Below the pieces are notes generated by a model that was not told where the DNA came from, searched no databases, and saw only the letters and a program-made list of their open reading frames with translations. From NCBI GenBank assembly GCA_001704765.1, contig MBFK01000177.1, positions 86,033 through 150,032 of the forward strand: a DNA stretch of 64,000 nt. Direction: 5' to 3'. Of this stretch, positions 1-8,884 are shown in pieces; position 1 is the stretch's first letter; each line of letters opens with the position of its first letter. Made by a program: the position numbers and the translations under genes. Source of the stretch: Sinorhizobium shofinae. Lineage in GTDB: Bacteria > Pseudomonadota > Alphaproteobacteria > Rhizobiales > Rhizobiaceae.

Positions 1-1023
1 CTTCACGGCAATGCGCTTCGGCTGCAGCCAGTGGCGGATGGTGACGCCCTTCGATGCCGCCAGATCCTGCTCGAATTCGGAGGCGTTCATGTGCTCCTTG
101 CCGCGGCGATAGCAGATCGTCACTTCCTCGGCGCCGAGCAGCTTCGCCTGCACGGCGGCGTCGATCGCCGTCATGCCGCCGCCGAGCACCACGACCCTCC
201 GGCCGACCGGAATGTCGACCTTGGTTTTCGACTGGCGTAGCGCGGCGATGAAGTCGACGGCGTCCTCGACGCCTTCGGCATTCTCGCCCTCGATCCGAAG
301 CGCATTGACGCCGGCAAGGCCGAGGCCGAGGAAGACGGCATCATATTGCTCGGTAAGGTCGGCGAGCGAGAAATCGCGCCCGAGGGCCTGGCCGTGGCGC
401 ACCTCGATGCCGCCGACCGAGAGAACGTATTCGACCTCTTTCTGGGCGAAATCGTCCAAGGTCTTGTAGGCGGCGATGCCGTATTCGTTGAGACCGCCGG
501 ATTTCTCGCGCGCGTCGTAGACGACAACGTCATGGCCCTTGACGGCCAGCCGGTGGGCGCAGGCAAGGCCCGCCGGCCCCGCACCGACGACGGCGATCCT
601 GCGACCCGAGGCGGCGGCGCGCGTATAGAACTGCTTGTTCTCTTTCATCGCGACGTCGGTCGAGTAGCGCTGCAGACGGCCGATCTCGACCGGCCTTTCC
701 TCCGCCGTGTTGCGCACGCAGGCCTGCTCGCAGAGCGTTTCGGTGGGACAGACGCGGGCGCACATGCCGCCCAGGATATTCTGGTCGAAGATGGTCTTGG
801 CCGAGCCGATCGGATTACCCGTCGCGATCTGCCGAATGAACAGCGGGATATCGATGGAGGTGGGACAGGCCGTCATGCACGGCGCGTCATGACAGAAATA
901 ACAGCGGTCCGCCGCGACCAGCGCTTCGTGCTTGTCGAGCGGCGGATGAAGGTCGGAGAAATTGGCTTCGTACTCTGCGAGCGGCAGCCGCCCGTGAAGA
1001 ATCCCAGATTGCGTCGTTCCCAT
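1..1023 (-). CDS. preT: NAD(P)-dependent dihydropyrimidine dehydrogenase subunit PreT (5' part; C-terminus outside window)
   Basis: The reverse strand reads from an ATG at 1021-1023 to the window edge without a stop, giving about 341 residues. The N-terminal part carries a CYFCHDAPC...CPTSID run followed by GGMCARVCPTETLCEQAC, the cysteine pattern of the Fe-S domain of the GltD/DPYD/PreT family. It is followed by the FAD-binding VVGAGPAGLACAHRLA motif and a second dinucleotide-fold glycine motif, GRRVVVLGGGMTA. Family knowledge: PreT passes electrons from NAD(P)H to the pyrimidine-reducing subunit PreA. The partner would lie beyond the left edge, so a glutamate-synthase small-subunit label cannot be fully excluded. 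The gene diverges from the smo regulator across about 190 bp. Confidence 0.75.
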   Translation of the reverse strand, partial: MGTTQSGILHGRLPLAEYEANFSDLHPPLDKHEALVAADRCYFCHDAPCMTACPTSIDIPLFIRQIATGNPIGSAKTIFDQNILGGMCARVCPTETLCEQACVRNTAEERPVEIGRLQRYSTDVAMKENKQFYTRAAASGRRIAVVGAGPAGLACAHRLAVKGHDVVVYDAREKSGGLNEYGIAAYKTLDDFAQKEVEYVLSVGGIEVRHGQALGRDFSLADLTEQYDAVFLGLGLAGVNALRIEGENAEGVEDAVDFIAALRQSKTKVDIPVGRRVVVLGGGMTAIDAAVQAKLLGAEEVTICYRRGKEHMNASEFEQDLAASKGVTIRHWLQPKRIAVK

Positions 1024-1219
1024 TTTTGGCTCCCAATGTACTCTCAGGATAGGGAACGGTAACACGCTTTATTTTTTTATCAAACGGTAAAATTTTGGTC
1101 GCGCTTTCCCTGAATTCCGAGTGCTGCGGGCGTTTTTCCCTGCAGCGCAGATTTGCGCTTTGTTTGACAGTGCATGGCAAATAGTGGCAGCAAATCGACG
1201 GGAAGGAGAGTCGGTGGCG

Positions 1220-2173
1220 ATGGCGCGCAAGGCGGAAAGCAACAACAGGCTGGACGATGCCGCCCGGGCGGGCTGGCTATACTATGTGGCCGGCCGGACG
1301 CAGGACGAGATTGCGTCGATCATGGGGATATCGCGCCAGTCGGCACAGCGCCTCGTGTCGCTCGCCATGGCCGAGCGGCTGATCAAGGTGCGGCTCGATC
1401 ACCCGATCGCCGCCTGCCTCGAAGCCGCAGCGCGGCTCAAGGAGAAATACGACCTGCGGCACGTCGATGTCGTGCCGAGCGATCCTGGATCGAGTTCGAC
1501 GACCGTCGGGATTGCGGAGGCCGGGGCGGCAGAGATCGAGCGGTGGCTGAAATCGACCGACCCGGTCGTGCTTGCCATCGGCACCGGCCGCACGCTGAAG
1601 GCGACGATCGACCAGCTGCCTTCGATGGAGTGTCCGCAGCACCGCATCGTGTCTCTCACCGGCAATATTCGGCTCGACGGTTCTGCGGCCTATTACAACG
1701 TCATCTTCAGCATGGCGGACACCATCAATGCGCGGCATTTTCCAATGCCCTTGCCGGTACTCGTCTCGTCGGCGGAGGAGCGTGAAGTGCTGCACAAACA
1801 GAGTCTCGTCAAAATGGCCCTGGAGCTCGGAGCGCAGGCCAATGCCGCCTTTGTCGGCGTGGGCGAGCTTGGGCCGGACGCGCCGCTTTGCGAGGACGGG
1901 TTTCTCGCACGGGAGGAGATGGCGCGACTGATGGCGGCGGGCGCTGCCGGCGAGATCTGCGGCTGGATGTTCGACCACGACGGCGCATTGCTTACCGGCA
2001 GCATCAATGAGCGCGTCGCCTCCGTGCCGCTGCCGCCCCGCGATCGCGCCTCGGTGATCGGCATCGCCAAGGGCAAGCGCAAATACGAGGCGCTGCGCGC
2101 GGCCTTGAAGGGCCGGATCATCAACGGCCTGATCACCGACGAGACGACGGCCGAGTATCTGCTTGGCGCTTAG
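1220..2173 (+). CDS. smoC: SorC/DeoR-type sugar-binding transcriptional regulator of the polyol operon
   Basis: The protein has about 317 residues. An N-terminal helix-turn-helix (YYVAGRTQDEIASIMGISRQ) is followed by the sugar-phosphate-binding SorC domain with VLAIGTGRTLKATIDQL and VGVGELGPDAP. These SorC-family proteins bind a phosphorylated or free sugar effector and control the adjacent catabolic operon. The gene lies directly upstream of smoE in the same orientation. An AAGGAG at 1203-1208 precedes both a GTG at 1214 (spacing 5) and the ATG at 1220 (spacing 11), both in frame, so the start is uncertain by two codons. The symbol follows the S. meliloti naming as I remember it. Confidence 0.82.
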   Translation: MARKAESNNRLDDAARAGWLYYVAGRTQDEIASIMGISRQSAQRLVSLAMAERLIKVRLDHPIAACLEAAARLKEKYDLRHVDVVPSDPGSSSTTVGIAEAGAAEIERWLKSTDPVVLAIGTGRTLKATIDQLPSMECPQHRIVSLTGNIRLDGSAAYYNVIFSMADTINARHFPMPLPVLVSSAEEREVLHKQSLVKMALELGAQANAAFVGVGELGPDAPLCEDGFLAREEMARLMAAGAAGEICGWMFDHDGALLTGSINERVASVPLPPRDRASVIGIAKGKRKYEALRAALKGRIINGLITDETTAEYLLGA

Positions 2174-2294
2174 GCCGGCTTTAAGATCGCTCGATTCGCC
2201 GAAACGGCGGCCTCCACACAACCCTTCACTGTAGAAAATAGCTAGTCAATACAGGTGCTTAGAGCGCTCGCTGCGTCGCAGCGACGAATGCGCA

Positions 2295-2336
2295 TTGACA
2301 TTTTTCGAGGAAAGGTGAGTAATTGCTCACGAGCAA
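2295..2336 (+). promoter_or_regulatory. Candidate smoE promoter with SorC-type operator
   Basis: TTGACA at 2295-2300 is a good -35 box, and AT-rich DNA follows 17-19 bases later. Two overlapping palindromes cover the predicted -10 region: GTGAG-N6-CTCAC (2315-2330) and TTGCTC-AC-GAGCAA (2323-2336). A further TGCTCA half-site lies just downstream. The position between the regulator and smoE suggests an operator for the SorC protein; this is inference. Confidence 0.5.
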
Positions 2337-2369
2337 GGCAAATGCTCAATTTCTTCTGGGAGGAAGTCG

Positions 2370-3680
2370 ATGAATTTGAGAACTTTCCTGCTGGGCACAT
2401 GCTCGGCAGTCGCTCTGGCAGGCCTGGCCCAAGCAGAGACCCTGACCATTGCGACCGTGAACAACGGCGACATGATCCGGATGCAGAAGCTGACGGAGGA
2501 ATTCACGTCCAAGAATCCGGACATTGAGCTCGAGTGGGTAACGCTCGAGGAAAATGTGCTGCGCCAGCGCGTGACGACCGACATCGCCACCAAGGGTGGC
2601 CAGTACGACATCATGACGATCGGCACCTATGAAGTGCCGATCTGGGCCAAGCAGGGCTGGCTGCTGCCGCTCGACAAGCTCGGCCCCGACTACGATGTCG
2701 ATGACCTGCTGCCGGCGATCCGAAGCGGCCTGACCATCGACGACAAGCTCTATGCGGCGCCGTTCTACGGCGAGAGCTCGATGGTCATGTACCGCAAGGA
2801 TCTGTTCGAGAAGGCCGGGCTCACCATGCCCGAGGCGCCGACCTGGGATTTCGTAGCGGATGCGGCCCGCAAGATCACTGACAAGAACAATGAAATCTAT
2901 GGCATCTGCCTGCGCGGCAAAGCCGGCTGGGGCGAGAACATGGCCTTTCTCACGGCGACGGCCAACGCCTTCGGGGCGCGCTGGTTCGACGAAAACTGGA
3001 AGCCCCAGTTCGACCAGCCGGAGTGGAAGAATGCACTCGAGTTCTACGTCAAGCTGATGAACGATGCCGGCCCGCCCGGCGCCTCGTCGAACGGCTTCAA
3101 CGAAAACCTGTCGCTCTTCCAGACCGGTAAGTGCGGCATGTGGATCGATGCGACGGTGGCGGCCTCCTTCGTGACCAATCCGAAAGAATCGACGGTTGCC
3201 GACAAGGTCGGCTTTGCGCTCGCTCCGGACACGGGGCTCGGCAAGCGCGGCAATTGGCTCTGGGCCTGGAACCTCGCCATCCCGGCAGGCTCACAGAAGG
3301 CGGATGCGGCCCAGAAGTTCATCGCCTGGGCGACCGGCAAGGACTATCTGAAGCTCGTCGCGGAGAAGGAAGGCTGGGCGAACGTTCCTCCCGGCACCCG
3401 CACTTCGCTCTATGAGAACCCGGAATACCAAAAGGCGGCGCCGTTTGCGAAGATGACGCTCGACTCGATCAATGCGGCCGACCCGAAGAACCCGGCAGTG
3501 AAGCCGGTGCCCTATGTCGGCGTGCAGTTCGTGGCAATCCCGGAATTCCAGGGACTTGGCACGGCGGTCGGCCAGGTGTTCTCGGCCGCGCTCGCTGGTC
3601 AGATGAGTGTCGATCAGGCGCTCGCCAGTGCGCAGCAGCTGACGACACGCGAAATGACCAAGGCCGGCTATATCAAGTGA
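2370..3680 (+). CDS. smoE: Sorbitol/mannitol ABC transporter, periplasmic substrate-binding protein
   Basis: The 436-residue protein has a Sec signal peptide (MNLRTFLLGTCSAVALAGLAQA, cleavage after AQA) followed by a family 1 extracellular solute-binding domain beginning ETLTIATVNNGDMIRMQKL. It captures polyols in the periplasm for SmoFGK. GGGAGGAAG at 2358-2366 is a strong ribosome-binding site. It is the first gene of smoEFGK-smoS-mtlK. Two stem-loops separate it from smoF, which fits higher expression of the binding protein than of the membrane components. Confidence 0.9.
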   Translation: MNLRTFLLGTCSAVALAGLAQAETLTIATVNNGDMIRMQKLTEEFTSKNPDIELEWVTLEENVLRQRVTTDIATKGGQYDIMTIGTYEVPIWAKQGWLLPLDKLGPDYDVDDLLPAIRSGLTIDDKLYAAPFYGESSMVMYRKDLFEKAGLTMPEAPTWDFVADAARKITDKNNEIYGICLRGKAGWGENMAFLTATANAFGARWFDENWKPQFDQPEWKNALEFYVKLMNDAGPPGASSNGFNENLSLFQTGKCGMWIDATVAASFVTNPKESTVADKVGFALAPDTGLGKRGNWLWAWNLAIPAGSQKADAAQKFIAWATGKDYLKLVAEKEGWANVPPGTRTSLYENPEYQKAAPFAKMTLDSINAADPKNPAVKPVPYVGVQFVAIPEFQGLGTAVGQVFSAALAGQMSVDQALASAQQLTTREMTKAGYIK

Positions 3681-3690
3681 GGCTCCCAAG

Positions 3691-3790
3691 GGCCGGGGTG
3701 CTGTCCGGAAACGGCAGGCGCCCCGGCCACCTCCAGAGCGGGACGAGGAAGGGGGCGAACCCCGCCTTCAGCCCGCGTCCCGCTCTGACT
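3691..3790 (+). terminator. Tandem stem-loops between smoE and smoF (attenuator/mRNA-stabilising)
   Basis: The first hairpin pairs GGCCGGGG (3691-3698) with CCCCGGCC (3721-3728). The second is a perfect 11-bp stem, AGAGCGGGACG (3735-3745) with CGTCCCGCTCT (3776-3786), and TTTTT follows at 3790. A partial terminator here would leave more smoE mRNA than downstream mRNA, a known pattern in binding-protein-dependent transporters. Confidence 0.65.
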
Positions 3791-3865
3791 TTTTGGCTTT
3801 ATGGGCTCGGCACGCACGATGCGCGCCTCTTCTTGGAACAGCGTTGAGACCACATGGGGGACGCC

Positions 3866-4738
3866 ATGGCGACCTTGCATACCCGCTCCGCCGCGCGGCT
3901 GATGATCGCACCGTCGGTGCTTCTGCTTTTGGCCTGGATGATCGTGCCGCTGGCGCTGACGATCTACTTCTCGCTCCTGCGCTACAATCTGCTGATGCCA
4001 GGGATGGAGGAGTTCGCGGGCCTTACCAACTACACCTATTTTCTGACCGATCCCGCCTTCTTCCAGGCCGTCTTCAACACGCTCGCGATCGTGCTCGGCG
4101 TGCTGTTCATCACCGTCGTCGGTGGCATCGGGCTTGCGTTGCTGCTCGACCAACCGATGTTCGGGCAGGGGATCGTGCGCATCCTGGTGATTGCGCCCTT
4201 CCTGATCATGCCCACCGTGGCGGCGCTCGTCTGGAAGAACATGTTTATGAACCCGGTTAACGGGCTTTTCGCCTGGCTCGCCAAGCTCGTCGGCCTGCAG
4301 CCATTCGACTTTCTCGCCAATGCGCCGCTCTTTTCGATCATCCTCATCGTTGCCTGGCAGTGGCTGCCCTTTGCGACGCTCATTCTGCTGACGGCGCTGC
4401 AGTCGCTCGACGAGGAGCAGAAGGAGGCAGCGCAGATGGACGGCGCCGGCGCCTGGAGCCGGTTCATCTATCTTGTCCTGCCGCATCTTTCGCGCGCGAT
4501 CACCGTTGTGATCCTGATCCAGACGATCTTCCTGCTTTCAGTCTTCGCGGAAATCCTCGTCACCACCAATGGCGGCCCCGGCACGCAGAGCACGAATCTC
4601 ACCTTCCTGGTCTATGCCCAGGCGCTCCTGCAGTTCGACGTGGGCGGTGCGTCCGCCGGCGGCATCATCGCCGTAATCCTCGCCAACATCGTCGCATTCT
4701 TCCTGATGCGCATGATCGGCAAGACGCTGGAGGCTTGA
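3866..4738 (+). CDS. smoF: Sorbitol/mannitol ABC transporter permease 1
   Basis: A MalF-type inner-membrane permease of about 290 residues with six predicted membrane segments. The cytoplasmic EAA loop reads EAAQMDGAGAWSRFIYLVLPHL. It pairs with SmoG to form the translocation channel and docks on SmoK through the EAA loop. An ATG at 3854 is in frame, but GGGGGA directly precedes the ATG at 3866, so the later start is preferred. Five bases separate it from smoG. Confidence 0.88.
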   Translation: MATLHTRSAARLMIAPSVLLLLAWMIVPLALTIYFSLLRYNLLMPGMEEFAGLTNYTYFLTDPAFFQAVFNTLAIVLGVLFITVVGGIGLALLLDQPMFGQGIVRILVIAPFLIMPTVAALVWKNMFMNPVNGLFAWLAKLVGLQPFDFLANAPLFSIILIVAWQWLPFATLILLTALQSLDEEQKEAAQMDGAGAWSRFIYLVLPHLSRAITVVILIQTIFLLSVFAEILVTTNGGPGTQSTNLTFLVYAQALLQFDVGGASAGGIIAVILANIVAFFLMRMIGKTLEA

Positions 4739-4743
4739 TACCC

Positions 4744-5574
4744 ATGGCACGCAATGTCTCGACACAGCGCAAGTTGGTCACCACGGTCGTGGCCTGGGCG
4801 ATCGGCATTCTGATCTTCTTCCCGATTCTCTGGACCTTCCTGACGAGCTTCAAGACAGAGGCGCAGGCGATCGCCTCGCCACCGGCCTTCCTGTTCTTCG
4901 ATTGGACGACCGAGAACTACTTCGAGGTGCAAAGCCGGTCGAACTATTTCAAGCACTTCATGAATTCGGTCGTGGTCTCCTTCGGCTCGACGCTGCTCGG
5001 CCTCCTGATTGCCATTCCGTCCGCCTGGGCGATGGCCTTCGCGCCGACAAAACGCACCAAGGACGTGCTGATGTGGATGCTCTCCACCAAGATGATGCCG
5101 CCCGTCGGCGTGCTGGTGCCGATGTATCTGATATTCCGCAATACGGGGTTGCTCGACACGCGCACCGGACTGGTGATGGTGCTGACGCTTATCAACCTGC
5201 CGATCATCATCTGGATGCTCTACACCTATTTCAAGGAAATCCCCGGCGAGATCCTCGAGGCAGCCCGCATGGACGGGGCCTCGCTTGCCAAGGAGATCAT
5301 CTATGTGCTGACGCCGATGGCGATCCCCGGCATCGCCTCGACGCTGCTGTTGAACATCATCCTCGCCTGGAACGAAGCATTCTGGACCTTGAATCTGAGC
5401 GCGGCGAAAGCGGCGCCGCTCACCGCCTTCATCGCCTCCTATTCGAGCCCGGAAGGCCTCTTCTACGCGAAGCTCTCGGCGGCCTCGACGATGGCGATCG
5501 CCCCCATCCTCATTCTCGGCTGGTTCTCGCAGAAGCAGCTTGTGCGCGGCCTCACCTTCGGCGCGGTCAAATAA
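4744..5574 (+). CDS. smoG: Sorbitol/mannitol ABC transporter permease 2
   Basis: A MalG-type permease of 276 residues. Hydrophobic segments begin at LVTTVVAWAIGILIFFPILW, and the EAA loop reads EAARMDGASLAKEIIYVLTP. It is the second half of the polyol channel. The start ATG lies 5 bp after the smoF stop, so the genes are probably translationally coupled. No membrane segment appears to be missing. Confidence 0.9.
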   Translation: MARNVSTQRKLVTTVVAWAIGILIFFPILWTFLTSFKTEAQAIASPPAFLFFDWTTENYFEVQSRSNYFKHFMNSVVVSFGSTLLGLLIAIPSAWAMAFAPTKRTKDVLMWMLSTKMMPPVGVLVPMYLIFRNTGLLDTRTGLVMVLTLINLPIIIWMLYTYFKEIPGEILEAARMDGASLAKEIIYVLTPMAIPGIASTLLLNIILAWNEAFWTLNLSAAKAAPLTAFIASYSSPEGLFYAKLSAASTMAIAPILILGWFSQKQLVRGLTFGAVK

Positions 5575-5584
5575 GGGTAAGATC

Positions 5585-6586
5585 ATGGGAAGCATTACAC
5601 TCAAGAACGTCTCGAAGGTCTTTGGCGCCCATGCGGTGATCCCATCGATCGACCTCGATATCAACGATGGCGAGTTCGTCGTCTTCGTCGGCCCTTCCGG
5701 CTGCGGCAAGTCGACGCTTCTGAGGCTGATTGCCGGGCTCGAGGACGTCAGCGACGGCGCGATCGTCATCGACGGAAAGAACGCCACCGAACTGCCGCCG
5801 GCAAAACGCGGCCTTTCAATGGTGTTCCAATCCTACGCGCTCTATCCGCATATGAGCGTGCGCGCCAACATCGCCTTCCCGCTGAAAATGGCGGGTGAGG
5901 ACAAGGCGGTGATCGACAAGAAGGTGGCGGATGCGGCCCGTGTGCTGAACCTCACCGACTATCTCGACCGCAAGCCGCGCCAGCTTTCCGGCGGCCAGCG
6001 CCAGCGCGTCGCGATCGGCCGGGCGATCGTCCGCCAGCCGGAGGCCTTCCTGTTCGACGAGCCGCTTTCGAACCTCGACGCGGCGCTACGCGTCAACATG
6101 CGCCTCGAGATCAGCCAGCTTCACCAGCAACTGAAGACGACGATGATCTATGTCACCCACGATCAGGTGGAGGCGATGACCATGGCCGACAAGATCGTCG
6201 TCTTGAATCGCGGCCGCATCGAGCAGGTCGGCTCGCCGCTCGAGCTCTATCACCGACCCGACAATCTCTTCGTCGCCGGCTTCATCGGATCGCCGAAGAT
6301 GAACTTCATTTCCGGAGGTCAGGCGGCCAGCCATCACGCCCACACGATCGGCATCCGGCCGGAGCACCTGGTGCTTTCGAAAGACCGTGGCACATGGCAG
6401 GGCACGGTTGGCGTGGCAGAGCATCTCGGCTCCGACACCTTCCTCCATGTGAACGCCGATGGCATCGGCACGCTGACGGCGCGTGTGAGCGGCGATTTCG
6501 CCGTCACGCATGGCGACCGTGTCTTCCTGACGCCGGACCCGCAGCGCCTGCACAAGTTTGACGAAAAGGGACTGGCAATTCGATGA
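5585..6586 (+). CDS. smoK: Sorbitol/mannitol ABC transporter ATP-binding protein
   Basis: A 333-residue MalK/UgpC-type ATPase with Walker A GPSGCGKST, signature LSGGQRQRVAIGRAI, Walker B FLFDEPLSNLDA and H-loop VTHDQ. A C-terminal regulatory (TOBE-type) domain follows and includes IGIRPEHL. It energises uptake through SmoFG. Its stop overlaps the smoS start (ATGA at 6583-6586). Confidence 0.92.
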   Translation: MGSITLKNVSKVFGAHAVIPSIDLDINDGEFVVFVGPSGCGKSTLLRLIAGLEDVSDGAIVIDGKNATELPPAKRGLSMVFQSYALYPHMSVRANIAFPLKMAGEDKAVIDKKVADAARVLNLTDYLDRKPRQLSGGQRQRVAIGRAIVRQPEAFLFDEPLSNLDAALRVNMRLEISQLHQQLKTTMIYVTHDQVEAMTMADKIVVLNRGRIEQVGSPLELYHRPDNLFVAGFIGSPKMNFISGGQAASHHAHTIGIRPEHLVLSKDRGTWQGTVGVAEHLGSDTFLHVNADGIGTLTARVSGDFAVTHGDRVFLTPDPQRLHKFDEKGLAIR

Positions 6587-7356
6587 AACGTCTTGAAGGA
6601 AAGAGCGCGCTGATCACCGGATCGGCGCGGGGAATCGGCCGAGCTTTCGCGGAAGCCTATGTGCGCGAAGGCGCCACCGTGGCGATCGCCGATATCAATA
6701 TCGAGCGAGCAAGCCAGGCTGCCTCGGAGATCGGGCCGGCGGCCTATCCGGTCGAGATGGATGTCACCCGTCAGGAGTCGATCGATGCGGCGATCGCCGC
6801 GGCCGTCCGACAGGCCGGGGGACTCGACATCCTTGTCAACAATGCCGCACTCTTCGACCTTGCGCCGATCGTCGAGATCACGCGCGAAAGTTATGAGCGG
6901 CTCTTCTCGATCAATGTCGCCGGCACGCTTTTCACGCTGCAGGCGGCGGCGAAACAGATGATCGCGCAGGGGCGGGGCGGCAAGATCATCAATATGGCAA
7001 GCCAGGCGGGCCGGCGTGGTGAGGCCCTGGTCGCGGTCTATTGCGCGACGAAGGCAGCGGTCATCAGCCTCACCCAGTCCGCCGGGCTCGACCTCGTCAA
7101 GCACCGCATCAACGTGAATGCCATCGCACCGGGCGTCGTCGATGGCGAGCACTGGGACGGCGTCGATGCGCTCTTCGCCAAATACGAAAACCGTCCCCTT
7201 GGCGAGAAGAAGCGGCTGGTAGGGGAGGCCGTTCCCTATGGGCGCATGGGCACGGCAGAGGATTTGACCGGCATGGCGATTTTCCTCGCTTCCTCCGAAA
7301 GCGATTACGTCGTGGCGCAGACCTACAATGTCGACGGCGGCCAATGGATGAGCTGA
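6583..7356 (+). CDS. smoS: Sorbitol (glucitol) dehydrogenase, SDR family
   Basis: A 257-residue classical short-chain dehydrogenase with cofactor motif ALITGSARGIGRAF, NNAA motif, catalytic Ser in INMASQAG and the YCATK catalytic pair. Polyol dehydrogenases of this type oxidise sorbitol to fructose with NAD. The 4-bp overlap with smoK and the mtlK gene after it place it in the polyol operon. Activity on related hexitols such as galactitol is possible. Confidence 0.88.
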   Translation: MKRLEGKSALITGSARGIGRAFAEAYVREGATVAIADINIERASQAASEIGPAAYPVEMDVTRQESIDAAIAAAVRQAGGLDILVNNAALFDLAPIVEITRESYERLFSINVAGTLFTLQAAAKQMIAQGRGGKIINMASQAGRRGEALVAVYCATKAAVISLTQSAGLDLVKHRINVNAIAPGVVDGEHWDGVDALFAKYENRPLGEKKRLVGEAVPYGRMGTAEDLTGMAIFLASSESDYVVAQTYNVDGGQWMS

Positions 7357-7395
7357 GGCTTCGTCGCAGGACGGGTTCTCGAAAGGAACGATAGG

Positions 7396-8880
7396 ATGAC
7401 GACCAAACTCTCCCTCGCCACACTCGATGCCATCAAGGCCAAGGCTGGCGTTCCGAAGTATGATCGGCACGACCTCCGCGCCGGAATCGTCCATTTCGGT
7501 GTCGGCAACTTTCATCGCGCCCATCAAGCCGTCTATCTCGACGATCTCTTCAATCAGGGCCGCGATCACGATTGGGCGATCATCGGCGCAGGTGTCCTTC
7601 CATCAGACGATGTGATGCGCGCCAAGCTCGAGGCGCAGGACTTTCTGACCACGGTGGTCGAACAGGACAACAATCGCACCGGCGCGCACGTCACCGGCGC
7701 GATGATCGCCTATCTCAAGCCCGGCGACATTCCGGCCATCGTGGCGCAACTGGCAAGCCCGCTCATTCGCATCGTGTCGCTGACCATCACCGAAGGCGGC
7801 TATTTCATCGACCCAGCCTCGGGCGTATTCAATCCGGCCCACCCGGCGATTGTCGAGGATGCTCGGAACCCGACATCGCCGAAGACGGTCTTCGGCCTCA
7901 TCCTGGCAGGCCTTGCCGAACGCAGGGCGCGGGGTATCCCGCCGTTCACCGTCATGTCCTGCGACAATATTCCCGGCAATGGCGAAGTAACCCATGCGGC
8001 GGTTTCCGGTCTGGCACGCCTGTCGGACCCGGCTTTCGCCGATTGGATCGATATCAATGTCGCCTTCCCGAACGGCATGGTCGATCGCATCACGCCGGCG
8101 ACGGGCGCTCGCGAGATCGGTATTGTCGCTTCGGACTACGGCATCGAGGACGCCTGGCCGGTCTTCTGCGAAGAGTTCAAGCAATGGGTGCTGGAGGACC
8201 ATTTCCCGCAAGGTCGCCCGGCGCTCGAAAAGGTCGGCGTGCAGTTCGTGCCCGACGTCGCGCCCTATGAGCACATGAAGATCCGCATCCTCAATGGCGG
8301 ACACGCGGCCATCGCCTATCCGGCGGCCTTGCTCGACATTCATTTCGTGCACGAGGCGATGGAGGAGCCGCTGATCCGCGCGTTCCTTGCCAAGCTCGAG
8401 CACGAGGAAATCATCCCGGTCATCCCGCCGGTGCCGGATACGGACCTGAAAGACTATTACAAGCTCATCGAGACGCGTTTCTCGAACCCGAAGATCGGCG
8501 ACACGATCGCCCGACTGGCGCAGGACGGCTCGAACCGGCAGCCGAAATTCATCCTGCCGTCGACGGCCGACCGCCTGCGCCGCGGCGAGGACGTGGTCGG
8601 GCTTTCTCTCGTTTCCGCCCTCTGGTGCCGCTATTTCGCCGGCACGTCCGACAGCGGCAAGGACATCGTCTTCAACGATGCGAGCGCCGACCGACTGCAG
8701 GCGGCTGCCCTCGCGGCAAAGGACGATCCCATGGCCTTCCTCGCGCTTTCCGACATTTTCGGCGAGGCGGCGCAGTCCGATCTTTTCCGCCGCCGCTTTG
8801 CCCAAGCCTTGAAAACGCTTTGGGAAAAGGGTACGCGCGCCACGCTGCAACTTTATCTGGACGGCAAACTCGGGGAATAG
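7396..8880 (+). CDS. mtlK: Mannitol 2-dehydrogenase
   Basis: A 494-residue polyol-specific long-chain dehydrogenase. The N-terminal GVGNFHRAHQAVYLDDL is typical of the family. The segment KIRILNGGH contains the Lys-x4-Asn-x2-His catalytic pattern known from Pseudomonas mannitol dehydrogenase. It oxidises mannitol to fructose with NAD. AAAGGAACGATAGG lies just before the ATG. The gene ends 4 bp before the HAD phosphatase gene. Confidence 0.93.
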   Translation: MTTKLSLATLDAIKAKAGVPKYDRHDLRAGIVHFGVGNFHRAHQAVYLDDLFNQGRDHDWAIIGAGVLPSDDVMRAKLEAQDFLTTVVEQDNNRTGAHVTGAMIAYLKPGDIPAIVAQLASPLIRIVSLTITEGGYFIDPASGVFNPAHPAIVEDARNPTSPKTVFGLILAGLAERRARGIPPFTVMSCDNIPGNGEVTHAAVSGLARLSDPAFADWIDINVAFPNGMVDRITPATGAREIGIVASDYGIEDAWPVFCEEFKQWVLEDHFPQGRPALEKVGVQFVPDVAPYEHMKIRILNGGHAAIAYPAALLDIHFVHEAMEEPLIRAFLAKLEHEEIIPVIPPVPDTDLKDYYKLIETRFSNPKIGDTIARLAQDGSNRQPKFILPSTADRLRRGEDVVGLSLVSALWCRYFAGTSDSGKDIVFNDASADRLQAAALAAKDDPMAFLALSDIFGEAAQSDLFRRRFAQALKTLWEKGTRATLQLYLDGKLGE

Positions 8881-8884
8881 CGCG

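Noticed and set aside
1277..2221. Long open frame of 314 codons on the reverse strand across the SorC regulator
   Set aside because: It is the antisense shadow of a high-GC coding region; no ribosome-binding site, no family motif, and the forward frame has clear SorC domains.
2269..2283. Palindrome CGCTGCG-T-CGCAGCG after smoC as a terminator
   Set aside because: No T-run follows and it lies within promoter DNA; it may be a weak hairpin or chance in GC-rich sequence.
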